Notes: generated from the letters alone by a model not told the origin. Shown: positions 1 through 8,122, counted from the first letter of the stretch. The stretch: DNA of 64,000 nt from Desulfosporosinus sp049943955 (GCF_049943955.1 NZ_JBNFTW010000003.1:310001-374000), one strand, 5' to 3'. Numbers and translations: made by a program.

Positions 1-62
1 GTTCTCTGGAAAAAAAGTCGATGGGTCTTCGTCCAACGGATGAGGTGAATGCGATTGGCTGA
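1..62 (+). CDS. C-terminal end of an unidentified upstream gene (partial)
   Basis: Only the last 19 codons or so would be inside the window. The frame starting at base 3 stays open to a TGA at 60-62 and gives a protein-like tail (SLEKKSMGLRPTDEVNAIG). The other two frames stop at 43 and 48. In related genomes the gene before ispD is usually a PIN/TRAM-domain protein (YacL type) or CarD, but this tail is too short to assign. If real, it overlaps the chosen ispD start by 8 nt. This is a weak call based on frame openness only. Confidence 0.25.
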   Translation, partial: SLEKKSMGLRPTDEVNAIG

Positions 63-747
63 ATTAGGCATCGTTATTCCTGCAGCGGGTCAAGGTAAAC
101 GGATGGGGGCCGAAGGCAATAAACAATTTCTTAGCTTAAGGGGACAACCTATTTTAGTCCATACGGTAAGAGTATTTCAAATGTCCGACTGCGTCTCGGA
201 AATAGTGATTGTTGGGGCAGAAAATGACCTTGCTTTGATCAAAGACCTTGTTATTCGGTATAAGTTAGATAAAGTAGCAAGGATTTGCCAAGGTGGAGTC
301 CAACGTCAAGATTCCGTTCGCTTAGGGGTACTAGCGCTCAGTTCCACTATTCAACGAGTAGTGGTTCATGATGGGGCTAGGCCCCTTTTGACATTGAAGG
401 ATTTTCATCGCTTTTTGCAAGCCGCCGAAGGGTTTACGGCAGCGACCATGGGGATTCAGGTCAAAGATACCATTAAGCAGATTAATGATTTCGGATGTGT
501 AACAGATACCCTGCCCAGAGAACGTTTACGGGCAGTACAAACACCTCAAATTTTTGAACGTCAGACGTTAGAGGCAGCACATCTTCGTGCCGCTTCTAAC
601 GGGTACTATGGCACAGATGACGCATCTTTGTTAGAATGGATGGGGTATCCGGTTCAGGTAATTGAGGGCTCTCAGGAGAATATCAAGGTTACTACGCCGG
701 AGGACCTTTGGTTAGCGGAACGCATTTTAACAATGCGCGAAACATAG
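55..747 (+). CDS. ispD: 2-C-methyl-D-erythritol 4-phosphate cytidylyltransferase IspD
   Basis: Transfers CMP from CTP to MEP in the non-mevalonate isoprenoid pathway; cytosolic. The N-terminal CTP-binding signature PAAGQGKRMG...NKQ, the GGVQRQDSV segment (about residue 80) and HDGARP (about residue 105) are all present, and the length of 230 aa is typical. I chose the TTG at 55 over the ATG at 49. The Shine-Dalgarno GAGGTGA (42-48) abuts the ATG with no spacer but is 6 nt from the TTG. The next gene is ispF, the third step after IspE, 7 nt downstream, so the two are almost certainly co-transcribed. Confidence 0.95.
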   Translation: MAELGIVIPAAGQGKRMGAEGNKQFLSLRGQPILVHTVRVFQMSDCVSEIVIVGAENDLALIKDLVIRYKLDKVARICQGGVQRQDSVRLGVLALSSTIQRVVVHDGARPLLTLKDFHRFLQAAEGFTAATMGIQVKDTIKQINDFGCVTDTLPRERLRAVQTPQIFERQTLEAAHLRAASNGYYGTDDASLLEWMGYPVQVIEGSQENIKVTTPEDLWLAERILTMRET

Positions 748-754
748 ATTTGGG

Positions 755-1243
755 GTGTTGAAAATTAGAGTTGGAATAGGTTATGATGTTCATGCTTTGG
801 TTGAGGGGAGACCTCTGATCTTGGGTGGCGTGGAGATTCCCTATGAAAGGGGTTTGCTTGGACATTCGGATGCGGATGTTTTAATTCATGCCCTTATGGA
901 TGCCTTGTTAGGGGCATTGGCACTTGGAGATATAGGGTCTCATTTTCCTGATCATGATCCTCGGTATGCCGGAATTTCCAGTCTTCTCTTGTTGGAGCGA
1001 GTTGTCGAACTGATTAAAGGGCAGGGTTACCGCGTCGGAAATATTGACAGTCTTATTGTGGCAGAGCGTCCGAAGCTTGCTCCTTTCATACCCCGGATGC
1101 GCGCAAATCTCGCTCGGGCTTTAAATGTTGACCTTGAAAGCGTATCCGTGAAAGCAACAACTACGGAACGACTGGGCTTTGAAGGACGAAGTGAAGGCAT
1201 TGGGGCCCAGGCTATTGTTAATGTCGTAAAGGATAAGAGATAA
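755..1243 (+). CDS. ispF: 2-C-methyl-D-erythritol 2,4-cyclodiphosphate synthase IspF
   Basis: Cyclises CDP-ME 2-phosphate to MEcPP with release of CMP; a homotrimeric zinc enzyme of the MEP pathway. The zinc ligands are visible as GIGYDVH near the N-terminus (Asp and His) and HSDADVLIHA around residues 37-46. The substrate loop GDIGSHFPDHD follows, with TTERLGFEG near the C-terminus. At 162 aa the length is as expected. The start is either GTG 755 or TTG 758; the latter gives the usual MKIRVGIGYDVH beginning. It follows ispD closely and precedes gltX. Confidence 0.96.
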   Translation: MLKIRVGIGYDVHALVEGRPLILGGVEIPYERGLLGHSDADVLIHALMDALLGALALGDIGSHFPDHDPRYAGISSLLLLERVVELIKGQGYRVGNIDSLIVAERPKLAPFIPRMRANLARALNVDLESVSVKATTTERLGFEGRSEGIGAQAIVNVVKDKR

Positions 1244-1265
1244 AAATGTTTTAAGGTGGTTTGTT

Positions 1266-2714
1266 ATGAAAGAAGTTAGGACGAGATTTGCTCCAAGCCC
1301 GACAGGCTATATGCATATTGGCAACTTAAGAACTGCTATTTATGAATATTTAATTGCGAAATCTCAGAGCGGAAAATTTCTATTAAGAGTAGAAGATACA
1401 GATCAAGCCCGTTTTGTCGAGGGCGCTGTTGAAGTGATATTAAAAACGCTGAATATTGTTGGCCTAAAGTACGATGAAGGCCCTGATATCGGGGGACCTT
1501 ATGGGCCTTATGTCCAAAGTCAAAGGAAATCAATCTATAAGGAATATGCCGATAAGCTGGTTGAATTAAAAGGTGCTTATTACTGCTTTTGCTCTAAAGA
1601 GCGAGGCGAGGGCTTAGGAAACGACAGTCAATCTGGGGCTGTTCCTATCAAGCATCATTGTCAATGTAAACATTTAAAATCAGCGGAAATCTCGGAAAAG
1701 CTAAGCAATAATGAATCTTGTGTTGTGCGGCAATGGATACCTGAGGAAGGTATAACAGAGTTTCATGATCTTGTCTACGGTACGGTTTCCGTCGCTAATT
1801 CAGAACTCGATGAGGGAGTGCTTTTAAAGTCTGATGGATTGCCAACCTATAATTTTGCCAATGTAGTTGACGATCATTTGATGGAAATCACCCATGTTGT
1901 GCGCGGATCGGAATACCTCTCCTCCACACCGAAATATAATTTGCTTTATAAGTCTTTTGACTGGGACATTCCGGAGTATATTCATTTACCGCCAATTATG
2001 AAAACGGCCGAAAAGAAATTAAGCAAACGTGAAGGCGATGCTTCCTTTGAAGATTTTATTTCTCAAGGGTATCTACCCGAAGCTATTGTAAATTATATTG
2101 TTTTGTTGGGATGGAATCCGGGGACTAATGAAGAATTCTTTACGCTCCAGGAGCTTGAGAAACTATTTAATGTTGAAGGTTTAAGCAAGTCTCCGGCAAT
2201 CTTTGATGTTAATAAATTAAAGTGGATGAACGGCGAATACCTGCGAAGATTAAGTCTGGAAGAATTTAATGCTTTAGCCCTGCCTTATTACCAAGATGCT
2301 CTTGGTGCAGGCATCGATGCCCAAAAGGTCAGTGCCCTATTACAAAAGAGAATAGAAATTCTCAATGAAATTCCGGAGAAGATTGATTTCTTCAAGAGCC
2401 TCCCGGATTATGATATTAACCTATTTGTCCATAAGAAGATGAAAACAGACGCTGTTAATTCCTTAAGTAATTTAAAGGCGGCCCGTGAGGCTTTAACTGC
2501 TTTGGAAAACTGGGACCTGAGTGAACTGGAGAAAACTTTGGCCAACGTCATTTCACAACTTGGAGTCAAAAATGGACAAGTTCTCTGGCCTCTTAGAACC
2601 GCTCTTTCCGGCAAGGAGTCAAGTCCTGGCGGTGGTGTTGAATTGGCTGAAATATTAGGTAAAACAGAAACTCTGCGCAGACTGGACATTGGGATCAGTA
2701 AATTATCAGTATAA
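1266..2714 (+). CDS. gltX: glutamyl-tRNA synthetase
   Basis: Class I aminoacyl-tRNA synthetase that charges tRNA-Glu. Many Firmicutes also use it non-discriminatingly on tRNA-Gln for the GatCAB route; whether that holds here cannot be read from the sequence. The HIGH-type motif is APSPTGYMHIGN (9-20) and the KMSKS-type motif is KLSKREG (251-257). A Cys107-x-Cys109 / Cys132-x-Cys134 quartet looks like the zinc site of many GluRS. Length is 482 aa. The ATG at 1266 is preceded by AAGGTGG. It is followed by a 314-bp gap holding a separate promoter and T-box, so the next genes are controlled independently. Confidence 0.96.
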   Translation: MKEVRTRFAPSPTGYMHIGNLRTAIYEYLIAKSQSGKFLLRVEDTDQARFVEGAVEVILKTLNIVGLKYDEGPDIGGPYGPYVQSQRKSIYKEYADKLVELKGAYYCFCSKERGEGLGNDSQSGAVPIKHHCQCKHLKSAEISEKLSNNESCVVRQWIPEEGITEFHDLVYGTVSVANSELDEGVLLKSDGLPTYNFANVVDDHLMEITHVVRGSEYLSSTPKYNLLYKSFDWDIPEYIHLPPIMKTAEKKLSKREGDASFEDFISQGYLPEAIVNYIVLLGWNPGTNEEFFTLQELEKLFNVEGLSKSPAIFDVNKLKWMNGEYLRRLSLEEFNALALPYYQDALGAGIDAQKVSALLQKRIEILNEIPEKIDFFKSLPDYDINLFVHKKMKTDAVNSLSNLKAAREALTALENWDLSELEKTLANVISQLGVKNGQVLWPLRTALSGKESSPGGGVELAEILGKTETLRRLDIGISKLSV

Positions 2715-2753
2715 CTTAACTGGAATAGTACCCGGAAATGGTATGACACTTTA

Positions 2754-2782
2754 TTGACAGCGGCAGGGATCTGTCCTATAAT
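2754..2782 (+). promoter_or_regulatory. sigma-A promoter of the cysE-cysS T-box transcript
   Basis: A perfect TTGACA (2754-2759) and perfect TATAAT (2777-2782) are separated by 17 bp, immediately upstream of the T-box leader. This is one of the strongest promoter matches in the window, so premature termination by the T-box is probably the main control point. Confidence 0.85.
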
Positions 2783-2788
2783 TGGACA

Positions 2789-3028
2789 TTAATTAATAAT
2801 TAAGGCTATGATGAGAAAGAGTACAAAAAGGATTGCCCTTAGCGAAGATGGAATTGGTGTAAGCCATCGGCAGGAATTTTTGGAAGTGCATCTCTGAGCT
2901 GAAGGGCAGAATTAAAGTATGCCTTTCCGTGTTAACTGCGTTAAAGTTTTGAGTTGGAATGACTTGGGTCGTTCAATCAGAGTGGAACCGCGGAATCTTT
3001 CGTCTCTGGACGGAGATTCTGCTTTTTT
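2789..3028 (+). promoter_or_regulatory. T-box leader, cysteine specifier
   Basis: The canonical T-box sequence AGAGTGGAACCGCGG lies at 2979-2993. It is followed at once by an intrinsic terminator: GAATCT near 2993 pairs with AGATTC near 3013, with inner TTCGTC/GACGGA pairing, then TTTTTT at 3023-3028. Upstream, the segment GAAGTGCATCTC offers TGC (2887-2889) as the specifier codon, which fits regulation by uncharged tRNA-Cys and the downstream genes cysE and cysS. The specifier position is inferred from context; the antiterminator/terminator pair is seen directly. Low charged tRNA-Cys would allow read-through. Confidence 0.9.
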
Positions 3029-3085
3029 GTGTCCGATTTTTGGCTAAGAGAATACGATGAAAAAGGAAAGGGGTGTCTGCCAGCG

Positions 3086-3835
3086 ATGATGTTTGGGCAA
3101 CTTCGACGCGATATTCGCGTTATTTTCGAACGGGATCCTGCTGCTAAAAGTATACTAGAGGTTATCTTTTGTTACCCGGGTTTTCATGCGGTGCTTTTTC
3201 ATCGCCTAGCTCATTGGTTATATAAACATAATTTTGTACTGTTACCGAGGATGATCTCTCAATTTTCAAGGTTTCTCACGGGAATTGAGATTCATCCGGG
3301 CGCTACAATCGGGCAAGGATTTTTTATTGATCATGGCAGCGGCGTGGTGATTGGCGAAACTGCAGAAGTTGGTGATAATGTTACGTTGTATCAAGGGGTT
3401 ACTCTTGGGGGAACCGGAAAAGAAAAAGGCAAACGGCACCCGACTATTGGCAATAATGTTGTTATTGGGGCGGGAGCTAAGATTTTAGGTTCATTTAAAG
3501 TTGGAGATAATGTTAAAATAGGAGCGGGCTCTGTTGTAAATAAGTCTGTTCCCAGTGATACAACTGTCGTAGGCATACCAGGCAAGATTGTCCTTCATCA
3601 TGGGGTTCCAATTAAAGATCCTGATTTGAGGCATGACGATCTTCCGGACCCGGTCAATGAAATGCTTCGATGTTTAATGCAGCGAGTTGAATATTTGGAA
3701 AAACGTTTAAAAGAAGAGGAGAGTCGATACAATGTCTTTAAAATTATTCAACACCATGACCCGGCAGAAAGAGGAGTTCAAACCCCGGAAGAGCGGGAAA
3801 GTTGCGATGTATGTCTGCGGTCCGACGACGTATAA
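3086..3835 (+). CDS. cysE: serine O-acetyltransferase
   Basis: Makes O-acetylserine from serine and acetyl-CoA, the first step of cysteine synthesis. The N-terminal helical region (RDIRVIFERDPAA) leads into left-handed beta-helix hexapeptide repeats (IGQGFFIDHGSGVVIGETAEVGDNV and on) with the catalytic His in IDHG. I start at ATG 3086; the longer frame from GTG 3029 begins inside the T-box terminator U-tract, and AGGGGTG lies upstream of 3086. The oddity is the end: the frame runs 104 nt into cysS, giving a C-terminal tail (from about residue 216) read from the cysS start region in another frame. Confidence 0.93.
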   Translation: MMFGQLRRDIRVIFERDPAAKSILEVIFCYPGFHAVLFHRLAHWLYKHNFVLLPRMISQFSRFLTGIEIHPGATIGQGFFIDHGSGVVIGETAEVGDNVTLYQGVTLGGTGKEKGKRHPTIGNNVVIGAGAKILGSFKVGDNVKIGAGSVVNKSVPSDTTVVGIPGKIVLHHGVPIKDPDLRHDDLPDPVNEMLRCLMQRVEYLEKRLKEEESRYNVFKIIQHHDPAERGVQTPEERESCDVCLRSDDV

Positions 3836-5162
3836 TTACTTTCATGCGGGAAATGCACGAATGTTTGTTGTTTTTGACATGATAAGGCGTTACTTCATGT
3901 ATAAAGGATATGAGGTCCGCTACGTACAAAATTTTACGGATGTTGATGACAAAATTATTCAGAGGGGCAATGTGGAAGGAATGGACCCTTTGGCTTTAGC
4001 GCAAAAGTATATCGATGAGTATTTTAAAGATGCTAAAGCTCTTAACATTCTTCCGGCTACGGTTCATCCCAAAGCTACGGAACATATACCGGAAATGCTC
4101 GAAATTATCCAGGGGTTGATTAAAAAAGGCCTTGCCTATGATGTCGATGGAGATGTATATTTTGCTGTAGATCAATTTCCTGGTTATGGAAAGCTCTCGG
4201 GCAGAACATTAGAGGATATGAAGGCCGGTGCAAGGGTTGAAGTGGATGAACGCAAACACCATCCTATGGACTTTGCTCTCTGGAAAAAGGCCAAACCGGG
4301 AGAACCGGCCTGGGAAAGTCCCTGGGGTATGGGACGTCCCGGATGGCATATTGAATGTACGGCTATGTCTTTGAAATACTTAGGAGCGGGCTTCGACATT
4401 CATGGCGGGGGCGGAGATTTGGTTTTTCCGCATCATGAAAATGAAATCGCCCAGACGGAAGGTTATTTAGATGGCCAAACCTTTGCTCATTATTGGATGC
4501 ACAATGCTTTCTTGACGATTAATCAGGAAAAGATGTCTAAGTCCTTAGGAAATTTCTTTACGACCAGGGAACTGTTGGCCAAAAATTCCGGAGAAGTGAT
4601 TCGCTTTTATTTACTTGGAACTCATTATCGCAGTCCGTTGGATTTTAACGACGAGAATTTGGGAATGGCCCAAAAAGGGCTTGAACGATTACAGACAAGC
4701 GTTCGTTTAGCCCAGCAAGCCCTGGAAAGGACTGAATCCGCTAAAAATGAGCAGGCTGAGCAGGGATTAATCAAGGTTGCAGAAGAAGCACGCCAGGCCT
4801 TTGAAAAGGCGATGGATGACGATTTTAATTCAGCTTTGGCTTATGCGGCGCTTTTTGAATTAGCCAAGACGATGAACGGATCTGTTCAAGAACATCCTGC
4901 TTTTTCAGAAGGTCTGGCTAAAGCTCAAAAAACTCTCATTGAACTGGGAGAAATATTAGGCTTCGATTTTCTGCATCCGGCTCAAGTTCAGGTAGAAAAT
5001 GAAGAGATGCTCTCTAAGGTAATGGATCTTGTTCTGCAGATCCGCTCTAAAGCCCGACAGAAAAAAGACTGGGAAATGTCGGACTTTATCCGGGATGCCT
5101 TTAAGGCTCAGGGAATTGTAATTGAGGATACTCCACAAGGTGCGAGGTGGAAGATTAAATAG
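3732..5162 (+). CDS. cysS: cysteinyl-tRNA synthetase
   Basis: Class I synthetase charging tRNA-Cys. Zinc-site residues Cys29, Cys209, His234 and Glu238 appear at the expected places (MYVCGPTTYNYFHAGN, GWHIECTAMS, FPHHENEIAQ), and KMSKS lies at 267-271. The length of 476 aa is standard. The start ATG 3732 has AGAGGAGAG upstream and gives the family N-terminus MSLKLFNT. It begins inside the 3' end of cysE (104-nt overlap), so the two are translationally close and share the Cys T-box. Confidence 0.96.
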   Translation: MSLKLFNTMTRQKEEFKPRKSGKVAMYVCGPTTYNYFHAGNARMFVVFDMIRRYFMYKGYEVRYVQNFTDVDDKIIQRGNVEGMDPLALAQKYIDEYFKDAKALNILPATVHPKATEHIPEMLEIIQGLIKKGLAYDVDGDVYFAVDQFPGYGKLSGRTLEDMKAGARVEVDERKHHPMDFALWKKAKPGEPAWESPWGMGRPGWHIECTAMSLKYLGAGFDIHGGGGDLVFPHHENEIAQTEGYLDGQTFAHYWMHNAFLTINQEKMSKSLGNFFTTRELLAKNSGEVIRFYLLGTHYRSPLDFNDENLGMAQKGLERLQTSVRLAQQALERTESAKNEQAEQGLIKVAEEARQAFEKAMDDDFNSALAYAALFELAKTMNGSVQEHPAFSEGLAKAQKTLIELGEILGFDFLHPAQVQVENEEMLSKVMDLVLQIRSKARQKKDWEMSDFIRDAFKAQGIVIEDTPQGARWKIK

Positions 5163-5179
5163 GTTTGAAAGGTGACCGT

Positions 5180-5584
5180 ATGCGCAGTTGGCAAGAGATG
5201 AATCCTTTAACCCTGGCGTATTTGGGGGATGCTGTCTACGAATTATGGGTTCGAACCCATTTGCTGGAGTTAGGGAATGAAAAAGTTAAGGAACTTCACA
5301 AACAAGCAATTAATTATGTTCGGGCGGGGGCTCAAGCGCAGATTTTACAAGCCCTTTTTCCGGAACTTGATGATGTTGAACGGAAGGTTGTTTTACGTGG
5401 AAGAAATGCTAAAGGCGGGTACCCGAAAAATGTTGACGTGGTAACCTATCGTTATGCTACGGCTTTTGAAAGTTTAGTTGGATATTGGCAATTAAGCGGA
5501 CAAGCTCAGCGTATGCAGTGGGCCTTTAGTCAAGTTGATGGAATTATTGGCAAAGGACCCAGCGGAATCGGTTTAGAAGAATGA
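5180..5584 (+). CDS. mrnC: mini-ribonuclease III
   Basis: Small RNase III-like enzyme lacking the double-stranded RNA-binding domain; in B. subtilis it matures 23S rRNA ends. The catalytic-domain signature LAYLGDAVYELWVR is at about residues 12-25, and the rest matches the compact 134-aa form. I place the start at ATG 5180, because GAAAGGTGA lies just upstream; the TTG at 5165 is also in frame. The cysS-mrnC-rlmB neighbourhood is conserved in Firmicutes and supports the call. Confidence 0.93.
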   Translation: MRSWQEMNPLTLAYLGDAVYELWVRTHLLELGNEKVKELHKQAINYVRAGAQAQILQALFPELDDVERKVVLRGRNAKGGYPKNVDVVTYRYATAFESLVGYWQLSGQAQRMQWAFSQVDGIIGKGPSGIGLEE

Positions 5585-5608
5585 TGAAGAGGAAAGAAGG
5601 CCGTCGAG

Positions 5609-6289
5609 ATGAGAGTGGATCTAATTCAATACACGCCAGATCCGGAAAAGGTGGTGGCCGCTGCTGCTCGGTTGTGTTATTCGGCAGATCCTGTGCCTGA
5701 ACTTTTGGATCGCTTAGAGGATGAGACGGTGGCGCGCTTTGTGCGTAAACTGCGTGATATGGGACATTTATCCCCCTTTGAACATGTGAGCTTCCAGTTT
5801 TCAATCGATGGTGTCTCGCGGGTCTTGTCCCATCAATTAGTGCGTCATAGAATTGCCAGCTACTCTCAGCGCTCTCAGCGTTATGTCAAAGAGAATGGCT
5901 TTGACTATGTCGTTCCCCCAAGCATTCAGCGCAGCCCTGAGGCTATGGAGCGTTTTGCAAAGGTTATGGCAAACCTTCAAGAAGAATATCAAGCCCTTCA
6001 GGCTATGGTGCCTGCGGAAGATGCTCGTTTTGTTCTGCCCAACGCCTGTACCACCTCTTTAATGGCTACCTTTAACGCTCGCTCCTTATTAAATTTCTTT
6101 GAACATCGAACCTGCATGAGGGCTCAATGGGAAATTCGCGCTTTGGCAGAGAAGATGCTGAACCTGGTACGGGGCCCGGCTCCAAACCTTTTCAGCGAAG
6201 CGGGACCGACCTGTGTGACTCAGGGAGTATGTCATCAGGGCACTTATAGTTGTGGAAGATTACAAACCCTTAAAGGAAAGAAGACGTGA
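5609..6289 (+). CDS. thyX: flavin-dependent thymidylate synthase ThyX
   Basis: Converts dUMP to dTMP using methylene-THF, FAD and NADPH, and needs no ThyA-type dihydrofolate recycling. The defining ThyX motif RHRxxSx4SxR is complete at residues 79-91 (RHRIASYSQRSQR). Length is 226 aa. It sits between mrnC and rlmB and its stop overlaps the rlmB GTG start by 4 nt, so translation is probably coupled. The classical B. subtilis order has no thymidylate synthase here, so thyX is an insertion into this otherwise conserved run. Confidence 0.96.
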   Translation: MRVDLIQYTPDPEKVVAAAARLCYSADPVPELLDRLEDETVARFVRKLRDMGHLSPFEHVSFQFSIDGVSRVLSHQLVRHRIASYSQRSQRYVKENGFDYVVPPSIQRSPEAMERFAKVMANLQEEYQALQAMVPAEDARFVLPNACTTSLMATFNARSLLNFFEHRTCMRAQWEIRALAEKMLNLVRGPAPNLFSEAGPTCVTQGVCHQGTYSCGRLQTLKGKKT

Positions 6290-7035
6290 ACAAGTTGAAC
6301 GATGAAATCGTTTATGGTAAAAATCCGGTTATTGAACTGCTGAGAAGCGGTAAACCTGTCAATAAAGTACTTATGGTTTCGGAGAATACCAGCGAGAGGA
6401 ATCATGAAATCCTTTCTCTGCTGCAAGAACGGAACATTCCCTATCAGTTTGTAAAACGACAGGTTCTTGACCGTTTAGTGCAGAAGGAAAGCCATCAAGG
6501 TATTTTAGCTTATGTTGCTGCCAGAGAATACGCTGAAGTGGAGGATATTCTGGCACTGGCTGAAGAACGGCAGGAAGATCCCTTTATTCTGATGCTGGAC
6601 GAAATTGAAGACCCGCATAATTTGGGTGCCTTGCTGAGAACCGTTGATGCTGTCGGGGCCCATGGGGTTATTATTCCGAAACGCCGCAGTGTTTCGTTGA
6701 CCGGAACTGTTGCTAAAACATCGGCCGGAGCGGTTGAGCATGTTCTGGTTGCTCGTGTAAGTAATTTAGTTCAAACCATTAAGGATTTGAAAAAGAAAGG
6801 CTGCTGGGTGTCCGGAGCGGAAGCCGGAGGAGGCCATGTATTTACAGCAGATCTCACAGGCCCGCGAGTTATCGTCATTGGCAGTGAAGGCAAGGGAATT
6901 AGCCGTCTCTTAAGGGAGAATTGCGACGAAATTGTCAGCTTGCCTATGAAAGGCAAGGTGACTTCGCTTAACGCCAGTGTCGCAGGATCAGTCATGCTCT
7001 ATGAGGTCTTAAGGCAAAGATCTATAAAGCCATAA
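6286..7035 (+). CDS. rlmB: 23S rRNA (guanosine-2'-O-)-methyltransferase, SpoU/TrmH family
   Basis: SAM-dependent SPOUT methyltransferase expected to modify G2251 (E. coli numbering) in the 23S P-loop. An N-terminal substrate-binding domain (VYGKNPVIELL) leads to the knotted catalytic domain with motif 1 (LDEIEDPHNLGALLRT, about 98-113), motif 2 (VIGSEGKGIS) and motif 3 (SLNASVAGSVMLYE). Length is 249 aa. The GTG start overlaps the thyX stop. In B. subtilis the NYN-domain gene yacP follows; here it is missing and a repeat element lies in its place. Confidence 0.93.
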   Translation: MNKLNDEIVYGKNPVIELLRSGKPVNKVLMVSENTSERNHEILSLLQERNIPYQFVKRQVLDRLVQKESHQGILAYVAAREYAEVEDILALAEERQEDPFILMLDEIEDPHNLGALLRTVDAVGAHGVIIPKRRSVSLTGTVAKTSAGAVEHVLVARVSNLVQTIKDLKKKGCWVSGAEAGGGHVFTADLTGPRVIVIGSEGKGISRLLRENCDEIVSLPMKGKVTSLNASVAGSVMLYEVLRQRSIKP

Positions 7036-7055
7036 ACTAGAGACGGTGTAGAAAT

Positions 7056-7136
7056 GTGAAATCGTTTGGCTGAAGCTGAACATCGAAACTTCAGTGGGGG
7101 GCGGAGTCCCCTATCGAAGAAAGCACGATTGGATAA
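7056..7136 (+). repeat. shortened copy (A) of the structured repeat family
   Basis: Starts at GTGA (7056-7059) and then aligns without gaps to the 5' end of the full copies: ATCGTTTGGCTGAAGCTG then AACATCG, where copy C has ACTCGTTCAGCTAAAGCTG then AACATCG. After that it keeps only a shortened middle (CTTCAG, a GGGG/CCCC hairpin around GCGGAGTCCCC, TCGAAG). It ends near CGATTGGATA, which also follows copy B. It appears to be an internally deleted or minimal version. It occupies the rlmB-sigH gap. Confidence 0.6.
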
Positions 7137-7271
7137 AAATTAGACTTGAAAGATTGGACGTCACTGGTTATGATACTTCTAAAAGAGTAGCTTTCACTCA
7201 ATATTGAACTTCGGAGATTGAATATCAGGACTCAAATGACGCCCATGCGACAGAACAACCAAAACTTCGCC

Positions 7272-7301
7272 TTGACGCTTTTCTTAGGGGTCGGGTATAA
7301 T
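7272..7301 (+). promoter_or_regulatory. putative promoter of sigH
   Basis: TTGACG (7272-7277), an 18-bp spacer, then a perfect TATAAT (7296-7301), about 70 bp before the sigH start. It is a vegetative-type promoter. No obvious AbrB or Spo0A box could be identified by eye. Confidence 0.7.
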
Positions 7302-7373
7302 GAGAATGTTCCCATGGACAAGGGCTAGGCGAGATTGCGTCTTCTTCATGACGACATTGTAGGGGGGATCAAC

Positions 7374-8024
7374 TTGACTTTTCAAGCCCAACCAGAACTA
7401 CCAGAGTGCGAAATCATCGACATTATCGTAGATGAAGAGATGGTTGAGCTTGCCAAGGAAGGCGACGCTACAGCACTAGAGTATCTAATCAACAAATACA
7501 AGAACTTCGTTAGGGCAAAGGCTCGTTCCTATTTTCTCATAGGTGCGGATCGCGAAGATATTATTCAAGAAGGAATGATTGGACTCTATAAGGCCATAAG
7601 AGACTTTCGCGGCGATAAGCTCTCATCGTTCAGGGCATTTGCGGAGTTATGTATAACCCGCCAGATTATTACTGCTATTAAAACAGCTACAAGGCAGAAA
7701 CACATTCCCCTTAACTCGTATGTCTCACTCAATAAGCCAATATATGACGAAGATTCTGATCGGACATTGCTTGATGTTATCTCAGGAACTCGTATTACGG
7801 ATCCGGAGGAACTGATCATCAGCCGAGAGGAATTCGATGACATTGAGGAAAAGATGGGTGAGATTCTCAGTTCCTTAGAATGGAAGGTACTGATGTCCTA
7901 CTTGGAAGGGAAGTCCTACCAGGAAATTGCTGTTGACTTGAAAAGACATGTGAAATCAATCGATAACGCGTTGCAGAGAGTGAAGAGGAAACTTGAACGC
8001 TATCTTGAACGTCGGGATGGGTAA
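7374..8024 (+). CDS. sigH: RNA polymerase sigma factor SigH (sigma-H)
   Basis: Sigma-70 family factor that drives early sporulation and stationary-phase genes. Region 2 is visible as LINKYKNFVRAKARSYFLIGADREDIIQEGMIGLYKAIRDF and region 4 as the C-terminal helix-turn-helix (SYQEIAVDLKRHVKSIDNALQRVKRKL). I start at TTG 7374 because AGGGGGG sits 6-8 nt upstream, giving 216 aa, close to the B. subtilis protein. The in-frame TTG at 7335 lacks a good site. The position next to tRNA-Thr, rpmG, secE and nusG is conserved. Its presence supports an endospore former. Confidence 0.92.
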   Translation: MTFQAQPELPECEIIDIIVDEEMVELAKEGDATALEYLINKYKNFVRAKARSYFLIGADREDIIQEGMIGLYKAIRDFRGDKLSSFRAFAELCITRQIITAIKTATRQKHIPLNSYVSLNKPIYDEDSDRTLLDVISGTRITDPEELIISREEFDDIEEKMGEILSSLEWKVLMSYLEGKSYQEIAVDLKRHVKSIDNALQRVKRKLERYLERRDG

Positions 8025-8054
8025 TTTTACATAAATTCCTGGAAAGAAAAATGC

Positions 8055-8083
8055 TTGCATTTTTTTATAAAAAGTGCTAGATT
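8055..8083 (+). promoter_or_regulatory. putative promoter of tRNA-Thr
   Basis: TTGCAT (8055-8060), a 17-bp AT-rich spacer, then TAGATT (8078-8083), 40 bp before the mature tRNA 5' end. Confidence 0.55.
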
Positions 8084-8122
8084 ATATGAGTGCCACTCAA
8101 CAAGAGAGGTGCTAAACAAAAT

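Noticed and set aside
2408..2749. 113-aa minus-strand open frame over the gltX end
   Set aside because: Antisense shadow of a conserved gene end, with no supporting signals.
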